Source: Deltaproteobacteria bacterium (lineage in GTDB: Bacteria; Myxococcota_A; UBA796; UBA2385). From it: 38,706 bases of DNA. The stretch is from positions 1 to 38,706 of the forward strand of contig JAEUKK010000170.1 of assembly GCA_016792625.1 (NCBI GenBank), written 5' to 3'. The translations under genes and the position numbers were made by a program. Of this stretch, positions 24,431 through 31,639 are shown piece by piece (position 1 is the stretch's first letter; each line of letters begins with the position of its first letter). The notes under the pieces are model-generated. The model was not told the DNA's origin and searched no databases. It saw only the letters and a program-made list of their open reading frames with translations.

Positions 24431-26736
24431 GCGCGATAAGAACCGATGCAAGCGGGTATCTCGCCACAGTGCAACTCCGTTCGAGCCCCCGCGCCCCCGC
24501 CCTCGGCTGGGATCTGCGCGCCGGCCTGCGGCTGCGGGTCTGCGCCCGCGGCTACCCGCCGCACGAGCACAACCTCCGCGTCCCCGACAGCGATCCCGAC
24601 GTGGACGAGTACACGCTCAGCGAGCTCACCCTCCCGGTCGATGGCGCGCGCCTGTCACCCTCGGCCGAGATCGGCCTGCGCCTTCGCGCGGCTGGGCCGG
24701 CGCTTGGCGACTTGAACAACGAGCTCGTACCGATCTTCGTCGAGGTCGTTGATGCCCTTGGCGCACCGTGGGGCGCCGGCTGGGGCAACGACCGCGATGG
24801 CGTCCGCGTCGTCGGCCATCAGGGCCGCTACTGGACCGCGCACCCCACCTGGCGGCGCTGGGGTCTGCCGCGGCGGCAGTTCACGACCTCGCCCTGGTCC
24901 GATCAGCCCCGGGGCGTCGTCGTCTCCCGCCCCGTCGACACCGCCGACCCCGCGCCCGAGTCCGCCCACCCCGGCGTCGACCCGCTCGGCTGGGCGCTGA
25001 TCTTCCGCCGGGTGGTCGCGCGGGAGCTGCCCACGCCCGACACGCCGATCTGGCCGCCGCCCGCCGACTGGGCCGCGCGGCGCGACGCGGTGCGGGCGCT
25101 CAACGGCGCCCTGCTCGACCCCGAGGTGCGGACCTGGCTGCACGAGGTCTACGCTTGGTCGCTGCAGGTCGGCCTCGACCCTGAGGTCTTCTGGGGTTGG
25201 TTGGCCGCGCCCCTCGACCGCGCGCCCCGAACCCTCGCCGCCCAGCAGCACGAGGCCGAGCAGACCTGGCTGGAGCGTGGCGTCTTGAAGGGCTCGTGGC
25301 CCTGGGACCCGAGCAGCGAGGCGCTGATCGACCGCCTGATGAACGGCATGTGCCCGGCCGAGCCCTGCGCCCTCGGGCTCGACCGCGGCCGGCTGTGTTG
25401 GCCGTTCACCTGGACGGCCGACGGCGACGACGCCGTGCAGGATGGCGTCTATGCGGGCACCTTGCCCGATCTGCGGGTCTGGGCGCGCGCCCAGCCGCGC
25501 GGGACGGCCGAGGGCCCCCGCTACGCCGGCACCCCCGTGCTCGAGGCCATTGAGGTGCGCTGGCCCGGCGAGGTGGGTTTTACCCGCTACGCCCGCCCGC
25601 CGGTCGAGGACCCGAGCCTCGCCGCCCTCGACGCGTGGAGCCACGCCAAGCGCCTCGTGCGGCAGGCCATTTTGGTCGCGGGCCAGATCGACTGGCATGT
25701 GGCCCGCTGCCACTTCTTCGCCGAGCAGCGCTGCATCGCGGTCTGCGCGGCGCTCGGCGGCCCGTCGGTGGGGGCAGACACCGGGATCGAGCGGCACGAC
25801 CTCTTTGACCACCTGTGGCCCTTTCTGCGCGCAGCCGATGAGATCAACGCCTTCGGCGAAGAGGCCCTGTTCCGCGAGAAGGGGCTGCTCGCGCAGGCCT
25901 CGCCGCTGTCCATGGCGGGGGTGCTCAGCCGCCTGCGCGACCACATGGGCGCCTGGGACGCCGAGGGCTTCGCGCCCCGGCGACCGCTGTGTGAGGCCGA
26001 CCGCTTCGGGCGCGCCGGGCAGATCGCCTGGGCGGGCTGCTTAAGCTGGGCCCAAGAGGTGCTGCTGCAGGTCGATTCGGCGGAGGGCGGCGACGCGCCC
26101 TCGCCCGGAGCCGCCCCGGAGGCTGCGCCTTCGCTGCACGACCCTGATCCGTGGGCGCGCCTCGACGCGGCCATGCGCGAGGTCGCGGTCGCCGCGCGGC
26201 CGGGGGGGCGCTCGGGTGCGCTGCCGCCTGGCTGCTTGTGGCTGTCGCAGGCCGACGCGCCCCTCGATCCGCGCCGGGGCGCGCCTTGCCCGGCCGGCGC
26301 GGTGCGGCTCGCGTGGGCTCCGCCGACGACCGCCGAGGCCCGCGCGCGCTTCCTCGCCCACGCGGTCTGGTGCGCGACCTTCCTGCACTCGTGGATCGGC
26401 GGCGAGCAGCTGCCCGACGCCGGGCACGTCGGCCTCGCGGCCTTTGGCTACCGCTGGCAGCAGATGCCCAGCGCCGCCGACGCCGCCGACCCGGGCGCCG
26501 CCTGGGAGGCCCGCGGCCCGCTGGTCGCCCACGCGGGCCTGCAGCTGGCCCTGGCCGAGATGTTGGGCGCGACCCGCTGGGGTGATCTCGGCGACGCGGC
26601 GCACGAGGCGCTGGAGCAGGAGGCGCTCCCTCCCGCCCTCCTGCGCCTGCGTGCGCACCTTCGGGCCGCGGAGGCCGCCGCTCCGCATGTCGATAACTTC
26701 CGGGTCGACCAGATCCGTGGGCGGATCAACGTCTAA
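24427..26736 (+). CDS. Lipoxygenase-like protein, left copy (L1)
   Basis: A 769-residue protein. The C-terminal ~470 residues carry the lipoxygenase pattern: LIDRLMNGMCP (about 300-310; family LAGxNP region), WSHAKRLVRQ, then HVARCH (His424 and His429, the HxxxxH iron pair) with Glu433 four residues on, LFDHLWPFLRAADEIN (family HPhxxxLxPHxxxxxxIN), and VWCATFLHSWIGGEQL with the third ligand His654. The chain ends in NV, so a terminal Val carboxylate takes the place of the usual Ile. The usual Asn ligand (third His +4) is Gly. The first ~290 residues are not recognised. The start GTG at 24427 overlaps the catalase-like stop. Lipoxygenases add O2 to polyunsaturated fatty acids. The family call is inferred from motifs. 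Confidence 0.7.
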   Translation: MSAIRTDASGYLATVQLRSSPRAPALGWDLRAGLRLRVCARGYPPHEHNLRVPDSDPDVDEYTLSELTLPVDGARLSPSAEIGLRLRAAGPALGDLNNELVPIFVEVVDALGAPWGAGWGNDRDGVRVVGHQGRYWTAHPTWRRWGLPRRQFTTSPWSDQPRGVVVSRPVDTADPAPESAHPGVDPLGWALIFRRVVARELPTPDTPIWPPPADWAARRDAVRALNGALLDPEVRTWLHEVYAWSLQVGLDPEVFWGWLAAPLDRAPRTLAAQQHEAEQTWLERGVLKGSWPWDPSSEALIDRLMNGMCPAEPCALGLDRGRLCWPFTWTADGDDAVQDGVYAGTLPDLRVWARAQPRGTAEGPRYAGTPVLEAIEVRWPGEVGFTRYARPPVEDPSLAALDAWSHAKRLVRQAILVAGQIDWHVARCHFFAEQRCIAVCAALGGPSVGADTGIERHDLFDHLWPFLRAADEINAFGEEALFREKGLLAQASPLSMAGVLSRLRDHMGAWDAEGFAPRRPLCEADRFGRAGQIAWAGCLSWAQEVLLQVDSAEGGDAPSPGAAPEAAPSLHDPDPWARLDAAMREVAVAARPGGRSGALPPGCLWLSQADAPLDPRRGAPCPAGAVRLAWAPPTTAEARARFLAHAVWCATFLHSWIGGEQLPDAGHVGLAAFGYRWQQMPSAADAADPGAAWEARGPLVAHAGLQLALAEMLGATRWGDLGDAAHEALEQEALPPALLRLRAHLRAAEAAAPHVDNFRVDQIRGRINV

Positions 26737-26770
26737 GGTGTTGCTGGCTGCGCGTGCTGGCTAAACACCT
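26736..26770. terminator. Candidate bidirectional hairpin between the convergent lipoxygenase-like genes
   Basis: AGGTGTT (26736-26742) pairs with AACACCT (26764-26770) around a 21-base loop in the 49-bp gap at the mirror axis. No T-run follows, so terminator function is tentative. Confidence 0.35.
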
Positions 26771-26785
26771 CAAACTCCACCTGTT

Positions 26786-29236
26786 TCAGATGTTCACCCG
26801 CCCCCGCACATCCCCAATCCCAAAATCCCCCGCCAGCGCCTGCTTCACCTCAGCGCTCTGCCCATCCACCTCGGCCTGGATCTCCGCCAGCAGCGCCGCG
26901 TACTCCACCGGATGACCTCCCAGCGCGGTGCTCTCGCCGTCGGCCAACATGCCCCAGCGGGGCGCCACGAGCACCTCGGCCAGCGCGCACTGCAGGCCCG
27001 CGTGGGCGGGCAGGGGGCCTCCGCTGGCCCACGCTGCGGGGCCCGAGGTGGTGGGCGCGCCGGTCCAGCGGGTGCCCAGGGGCGCGAGCAGCGGGCTGCC
27101 GCCGTCGGTCCACTGGGCCCGGCCGACCCAGGCGTGCAGGAAGGTGGCTGACCACACGGCGTGGGCGAGCAGCTCGCGCCAGCCCGCGGCGTCGGTGGGC
27201 AGCAGCTGGGGGATGGGCGCGGCGCCGCGGTCGAGCCAGCGCTCACCCTTCTCGAGCGCGCCGGGGAGCGCGGGCTTGGGGCGCGCCGCGATCGTCGCGC
27301 TGGTGGTCGTCGACCGGGGGAGGCCGCCCAGCACCGCGGCCCGCAGGCGACGGCGGAGGTCTTCGCTGAGCACGGCGTCAGGGAGGGTGCTCTCGGCCCA
27401 GCGCATGGTCGCGTCGCGGGTGATGCGGGCCCAGAGGGCGAAGCGGTCCTCGGGGCAGAGGGCCTTGCGCGGTGCGGGCGCGGCGGTGAGCGCGGCGGCG
27501 AGGTGCGCGCGCACCCGCGCGTCCACGGCGCTGTAGGCGAGGCCGGTGGCTTGGCCGAGCAGGCCGAGGGGCGAGAAGAGCAGCTCCTCTCCGAACTCGT
27601 TGATCTCATCGGCGCTGCGTAGGAAGGGCCAGAGCGCCTGGTGCAGGGGCTCCTCAGGCCGCAGCTCTTGGCGCATCGCCACGAGCAGCAGCTCGGTGGC
27701 GAAATGACAGCGGGCCACGTGCCAGTCGATCTGGCCGCTGACCAGCAGGGCCTGGCGCACGCAGCGCTTGGCGTGGCTCCACGGGTCGAGGTCGGCGGGG
27801 CCAGTGGCCGCGCCGTTTGGCTGGACGGTCTGCCAGCCGCCGCCCGGGTAGCGCAGGGCGATGGCCTCAAGGCGGGGCAGGCCGGCGGTGCGCCAGCGCT
27901 TGCCGGGCGTCGCGGCGGCGGGCACGAGGATGACGCGCACGTCGGGCTGCACGTAGCCAGCGGGCGGGGCGTCGGGGCCGCGGTCAAATGTGCGGACCCA
28001 GATCCAGCGGGCGGCGCCGGTGGCTGGGTCTGCGCCCCGGGCGAGGCCGTGCGGGCTCATGCCGTTGATCAGGCGGTCGACCAGGGCGGCGTCGCTGGGG
28101 TCACCGGCGGTGGCGGGCAGCACGCCGCGGGCGGACCAGGAGCGGTAGGCGGCCGCGGTGATGTCCTCCACCGTGGCCGGCGGGGACTGCTGGGCTTGGG
28201 CGAGCTGCTGCACCCGCGGCAAGAACTCCCCGAAAATTTGCTCCTCTTGGGTGGGGCCGCCCACGGCGCGCGCCCAATCCAAGATGGCCGGCAGCCAGCT
28301 GCCGTCGGCCGAGGGCGCCCCGGTCAGCAGGCTGAGCAGCTGGTCACGGCCCGCCTGCACGAGCGCGCAGCGGGTCTGGGTCACCGGCCGGCTCAGCTGG
28401 GCGCTGCGGGCGGTCGCGAGGCCAAAGGCTAAGCGCCAGCCCGGGTCTCGGGCGGTCGAAGGGCTCCCGTCGAGCACGCCGGTGTCGGCCGAGCGGTGCA
28501 CCATGCGGTCGAGCGGGCCGAGCGGCGCCCGGCGCACGCCCTCGGGCCGAAAAGACCAGTAGGCGTCGGCCGTGGGCACCACGTAGATCACCGTGCTGGG
28601 GCTCGTGGGCGCGAGACCCAGCGGGGTCGCCGGGGCGGCCGCGCCCGCTCCCCCACCGCCGCCGCCCGCCGGTCGCAGCGTCGCCAGGGTCAACCGCCGT
28701 TGATCGCTGCCCCGCCGGCGCAGGGCCTCAGGGGGCTGGCGGGGCGGCCGCCCGCGCCGGACGACCACCTCTTCGGCGTGGGCCAGCTTGCGTCCGCCCG
28801 GCTGATCCTCCCAGACCTCGATCCACCAGCGGGTGCGGGCCGGGTGCGCGGCGAGGCCGTCATCGCCGCCCTGGTGCCACTTGTCGACAAATGCGTGGGC
28901 TGAGGCCTCGTAGCCCGCGGGCAGGCCCTCGACCGGGCGCAGCCCCTCGCGGCGATGGGGGCTGTGGGCGTCGACGTGGCTGGGCGTGCGCACGGCTGCG
29001 TGCACGTAGGCGCGCGCGGCGTGGGGCAGGGCGTGGCGGGCGCGCTGGTCGGCGTCGGCCGCGGCCTCGCGCGGGTCTTCGCTGATCAGCCGCCGGGGCA
29101 CCTCGACCTCGCCGGCGGTGGTCGAGAAGACCGCCGGCTTGACCAGGGGGCGGTGGAGCTCGACGCGGAGCGGGCGCCCCGCCCAGGGCTTGCGGTCGGG
29201 GCCCAGGACCCTGACCAGGACGCTGTCTTCGCTCAC
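26786..29236 (-). CDS. Lipoxygenase-like protein, right copy (L2)
   Basis: An 816-residue protein, mirror partner of L1. Motifs in order: LVDRLINGMSP (about 384-395), DPWSHAKRCVRQ, HVARCH (His506, His511) with Glu515, LHQALWPFLRSADEIN, VWSATFLHAWVGRAQWTDGG with His701, and a final residue Ile816 (RGRVNI), the expected carboxylate ligand. The first-to-third His distance is 195 (191 in soybean lipoxygenase-1), and the third His lies 115 residues from the C-terminus in both L1 and L2. Gly705 replaces the usual Asn ligand. The N-terminal ~370 residues hold an opening beta-like stretch (VLVRVLGPDRKPWAGRPLRVEL) and a Gly-rich linker, with no clear PLAT domain. It starts with GTG at 29236, overlapping the catalase-like stop by 4 bases. 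High GC throughout. Confidence 0.72.
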   Translation of the reverse strand: MSEDSVLVRVLGPDRKPWAGRPLRVELHRPLVKPAVFSTTAGEVEVPRRLISEDPREAAADADQRARHALPHAARAYVHAAVRTPSHVDAHSPHRREGLRPVEGLPAGYEASAHAFVDKWHQGGDDGLAAHPARTRWWIEVWEDQPGGRKLAHAEEVVVRRGRPPRQPPEALRRRGSDQRRLTLATLRPAGGGGGGAGAAAPATPLGLAPTSPSTVIYVVPTADAYWSFRPEGVRRAPLGPLDRMVHRSADTGVLDGSPSTARDPGWRLAFGLATARSAQLSRPVTQTRCALVQAGRDQLLSLLTGAPSADGSWLPAILDWARAVGGPTQEEQIFGEFLPRVQQLAQAQQSPPATVEDITAAAYRSWSARGVLPATAGDPSDAALVDRLINGMSPHGLARGADPATGAARWIWVRTFDRGPDAPPAGYVQPDVRVILVPAAATPGKRWRTAGLPRLEAIALRYPGGGWQTVQPNGAATGPADLDPWSHAKRCVRQALLVSGQIDWHVARCHFATELLLVAMRQELRPEEPLHQALWPFLRSADEINEFGEELLFSPLGLLGQATGLAYSAVDARVRAHLAAALTAAPAPRKALCPEDRFALWARITRDATMRWAESTLPDAVLSEDLRRRLRAAVLGGLPRSTTTSATIAARPKPALPGALEKGERWLDRGAAPIPQLLPTDAAGWRELLAHAVWSATFLHAWVGRAQWTDGGSPLLAPLGTRWTGAPTTSGPAAWASGGPLPAHAGLQCALAEVLVAPRWGMLADGESTALGGHPVEYAALLAEIQAEVDGQSAEVKQALAGDFGIGDVRGRVNI

Positions 29237-30204
29237 TGTTCACCCACGAGGTGCTGGAAGTGAAGCTGCGCGCTGATCACCGGGCTGACCAAGAAGCGGG
29301 TCTGCAGCGCGATGTCTGCCAGCGGCTTCCATGGCCCACCTTCGGCGCACCAGTCCAGCGTCGCCCAGGCTGTTGTCGCCTCGGGGCGCGCGCGCCAGGT
29401 GGTCTGCCAGAGCCGCTCGCGCAGGTCGGCGGCGGTCGAGGCCCGCAGGCGGCGCAGCGCTTCGGCCCGCAGGCGCAGGCGCAGGGCCCAGGGCGAGGGC
29501 GCGCCGGGGCTTCGCGCGCCGCTCGGGTGCAGGGCGCACCAGCGCTCGACGCTGAGCCGGGTGGGGCGCTGGGCCGCCGGCGCCTCGATGGCCCGCAGGG
29601 CCGCGGCCGAGCGCGCCTCGTTCTCTGCCGCCGCAAAACGTTGGGGCGCGCTCAGGTTCGCCGCGGACGCAGCCGAGGGAAGGGCGGTGGCCAAGGGCAC
29701 GCCCAGGGCGCCGTCGAGGGTGCGCACGGCGCCGTCAGGGGCCTGCAGCAGCAGCAGGTTGAGCGAAGGCGCGCGGTAGACCGGCAGCTTCAGCGCGGCC
29801 CCGAGCACGGGCAGGGGCCCGTCGGGCGCGGCCCAGTGGTCGTCTTGGGCGCCGAAGACCGAGGAGAGGCGCAGCAGGCCGTGCAGCTCGGCGCCAGGGC
29901 GGAGGGCGCCCGTCCACGGGCTGCTGCTGCGCACCCGCACGCAGACCCGCGCGGCGGCGCCGGCCTTGTGGAAGTGGCGCTGGCGCGGGCCCTCGACCAG
30001 ATCACCCGACCGGTAAAAAGCGGCCGCGTAGTAGGACAAGCCCGCGGCGGCGATGGCGGTGTCCGCCGTTGGTGGCTCGGGCGCGAAGGGCGGCCGCTGG
30101 GCCTCGGCGCGGCACCGCGCCCACAGCCGCTCGAGCTGGACGTCGGGCGTCCACTCCCACGCGCCCACGCCGGTCTCCCAGGCCGCCACGTCTGCGTCAC
30201 CCAT
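29233..30204 (-). CDS. Catalase-fold protein resembling allene oxide synthase, right copy (C2)
   Basis: A 323-residue protein, mirror partner of C1. The distal-side motif is GPRQRHFHKAGAAARV (probable distal His79), followed by LHGLLRLSS (Arg112, catalase VRFS position), LPVLGAALKL and PSLNLLLLQ. Near the end GGPWKPLADIALQTRFLVSP closely resembles the W-x-x-LA-x-V/I-x-I barrel strand of catalase-related allene oxide synthases. The chain stops ~15 residues later (LHFQHLVGEQ), before the helix that carries the proximal heme Tyr in the family. The start ATG at 30204 has a G-run (AGGGGGG) as a weak ribosome site. It overlaps the lipoxygenase-like start by 4 bases and is divergent from X2. It may bind heme differently, need another subunit for the ligand, or be a non-heme scaffold. 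Confidence 0.6.
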   Translation of the reverse strand: MGDADVAAWETGVGAWEWTPDVQLERLWARCRAEAQRPPFAPEPPTADTAIAAAGLSYYAAAFYRSGDLVEGPRQRHFHKAGAAARVCVRVRSSSPWTGALRPGAELHGLLRLSSVFGAQDDHWAAPDGPLPVLGAALKLPVYRAPSLNLLLLQAPDGAVRTLDGALGVPLATALPSAASAANLSAPQRFAAAENEARSAAALRAIEAPAAQRPTRLSVERWCALHPSGARSPGAPSPWALRLRLRAEALRRLRASTAADLRERLWQTTWRARPEATTAWATLDWCAEGGPWKPLADIALQTRFLVSPVISAQLHFQHLVGEQ

Positions 30205-30312
30205 CGGTACCCCCCCTTGACGGCGCGCCCGCGCTGTCCCCTGATCCTGCCGGGCGGAGCGTAGCACTGCGCGCGTGAGCGCCCGCACAGCCGCGTGCGC
30301 CCCGGAGCCCCC

Positions 30313-31533
30313 ATGAGCTTGACCCCCCTCTGGCAAGACCAGACCCCCGCCACCCTGCTGTTCACCCGGGTCCTCGGCCTGCTCACCCAGGCCCAGGCCC
30401 CCGACGCCGCCGCGGTCAGCGCGGCGATCCTCGCCGGCTGGGCCGACATCGAGGCTTGGTTCAACACCTTGCCCGCCGAGAGCCCCGCCCCGGCCCAGGG
30501 GCCGACCCCGCGCGCCCTGGCCTTCGTCGAGCTCACCGCGGGCGCGGCCGCCGCGGCGCCGCCCTACGTGACCATCGAGCTCTTGCCTGCCACCGGGCTG
30601 GTCCGGGCCACCCTTCGCACCACCGCCGAGCTGGCCGGCGGGGTCAAGCGCCCCGTGCGCGCGGTGTTGACCGCCGGCTGGGACCCTCACGCCATCGCCG
30701 GGCTCATCGGGGTGGCCCGGGGCCTGCGGGGCGCGGCGGCGACCACGGCGAACGCTCCGGCGGCGCCGGCCACCGTCAACGCCCAAGAGCACGTCGATCT
30801 CACCGCTGGGGCCACGCTGGCCCTCCGCGCCCTGCAGGCGGCCCTCTCCCCGATGAGCGCCGATGACTTCGCCGCCCGCCTCGCCGCCATCGTGCACGAG
30901 CTGCCCGCCGTCTTGGGCCACAGCGGCGTTGTCCTCGACGAACAGCTCGACGGCCAGCCCAGCGCGAGCAGCAACGCGCTGGGCGCCGCCCCGGGGTGGG
31001 CCGCGACGGCCACCGCGGGCGCGCTGGACCTCAGCTGCGGTCTGTCGGTGCGTGTGCCCGAAGAGGATGACCCTGCCGGCCTCGTGCTCAAGCTGAGCAG
31101 CACCGCCGCGGGCATCAGCTACCTGCGCGCGGCTCTGCGCGCGCTGTTCACCGGCGCTCCGGCGCCGAGCGCTCCGGCCCAGTCCGAGCTGGTCCAAAAG
31201 ATCGGCCTGGCCGTGGTCGCCTTTGGGAACAGCGACCCGAACTCCGCCTGGACCGACACGGTCGACAGCCTCTCGCCGATCGTCAACGCGCTGAAGGCCG
31301 CGCTGTGGGTGGTCGGCTGCGGCGCGGACGCCCAGCTGGTGCTCACGCAGGCTGCGGCAGACGTGGCGCCGCCGAACACGCCGGTGGGGACCGAGGGCAA
31401 GGTCTTCACCCTCGGCGCGACCGGCCCGGTCGCCGGCATCGGCACCAGCACGGTGACCACCATGCTGGGCCTGGCCAAAGCCGACTTCGAGGCCCGCCGC
31501 CAAGACGTGCTCCACTTCACCCGGGGGAGCTGA
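30313..31533 (+). CDS. Unrecognised protein X2 of the right cassette
   Basis: A 406-residue Ala-rich protein with no recognised family and no signal peptide. It mixes helices (TLLFTRVLGLLTQAQAPDAAA) and beta-like segments (YVTIELLPATGLVRATLRT). The segment ALDLSCGLSVRVPEEDD followed by SYLRAALRALFTG matches the corresponding part of X1, and the position and divergent orientation are the same, so I treat them as distant homologues. The start ATG at 30313 has GGAG 5 bases upstream. It converges with the right kinase gene. Confidence 0.72.
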   Translation: MSLTPLWQDQTPATLLFTRVLGLLTQAQAPDAAAVSAAILAGWADIEAWFNTLPAESPAPAQGPTPRALAFVELTAGAAAAAPPYVTIELLPATGLVRATLRTTAELAGGVKRPVRAVLTAGWDPHAIAGLIGVARGLRGAAATTANAPAAPATVNAQEHVDLTAGATLALRALQAALSPMSADDFAARLAAIVHELPAVLGHSGVVLDEQLDGQPSASSNALGAAPGWAATATAGALDLSCGLSVRVPEEDDPAGLVLKLSSTAAGISYLRAALRALFTGAPAPSAPAQSELVQKIGLAVVAFGNSDPNSAWTDTVDSLSPIVNALKAALWVVGCGADAQLVLTQAAADVAPPNTPVGTEGKVFTLGATGPVAGIGTSTVTTMLGLAKADFEARRQDVLHFTRGS

Positions 31534-31598
31534 GGCGCGGCCCCCGCCGGGCCCGGCACGGAACTGGTCCGGCAAATCTGGGCTGGCCCTTTGGTGGC

Positions 31599-31624
31599 AT
31601 GGGTACGGGGGAGCGCGTACCCAT
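31599..31624. terminator. Hairpin between convergent X2 and the right kinase
   Basis: ATGGGTACG (31599-31607) and CGTACCCAT (31616-31624) form a perfect 9-bp stem with an 8-base loop in the 106-bp convergent gap. There is no T-run. A shared bidirectional terminator is the likeliest use. Confidence 0.45.
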
Positions 31625-31639
31625 TGCTTCAGGTTTCGC

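Larger units (their letters stand above)
20455..24480. other. Low-GC island with borders inside genes
   Basis: Hand counts: 19201-19260 has 44/60 G+C; 22201-22260 has 29/60; 23701-23760 has 28/60; 24541-24600 has 45/60. The shift begins near 20455 within the left kinase gene and ends near 24480, about 17 codons into the lipoxygenase-like gene. Between these lie the kinase C-terminal third, X and the catalase-like gene. Reading frames continue across both borders. This pattern fits homologous replacement by a divergent allele of the same cassette. Confidence 0.75.

Noticed and set aside
30217..30245. TTGACG as a -35 box for X2
   Set aside because: No acceptable -10 sequence at 16-18 bases, so no promoter was called.
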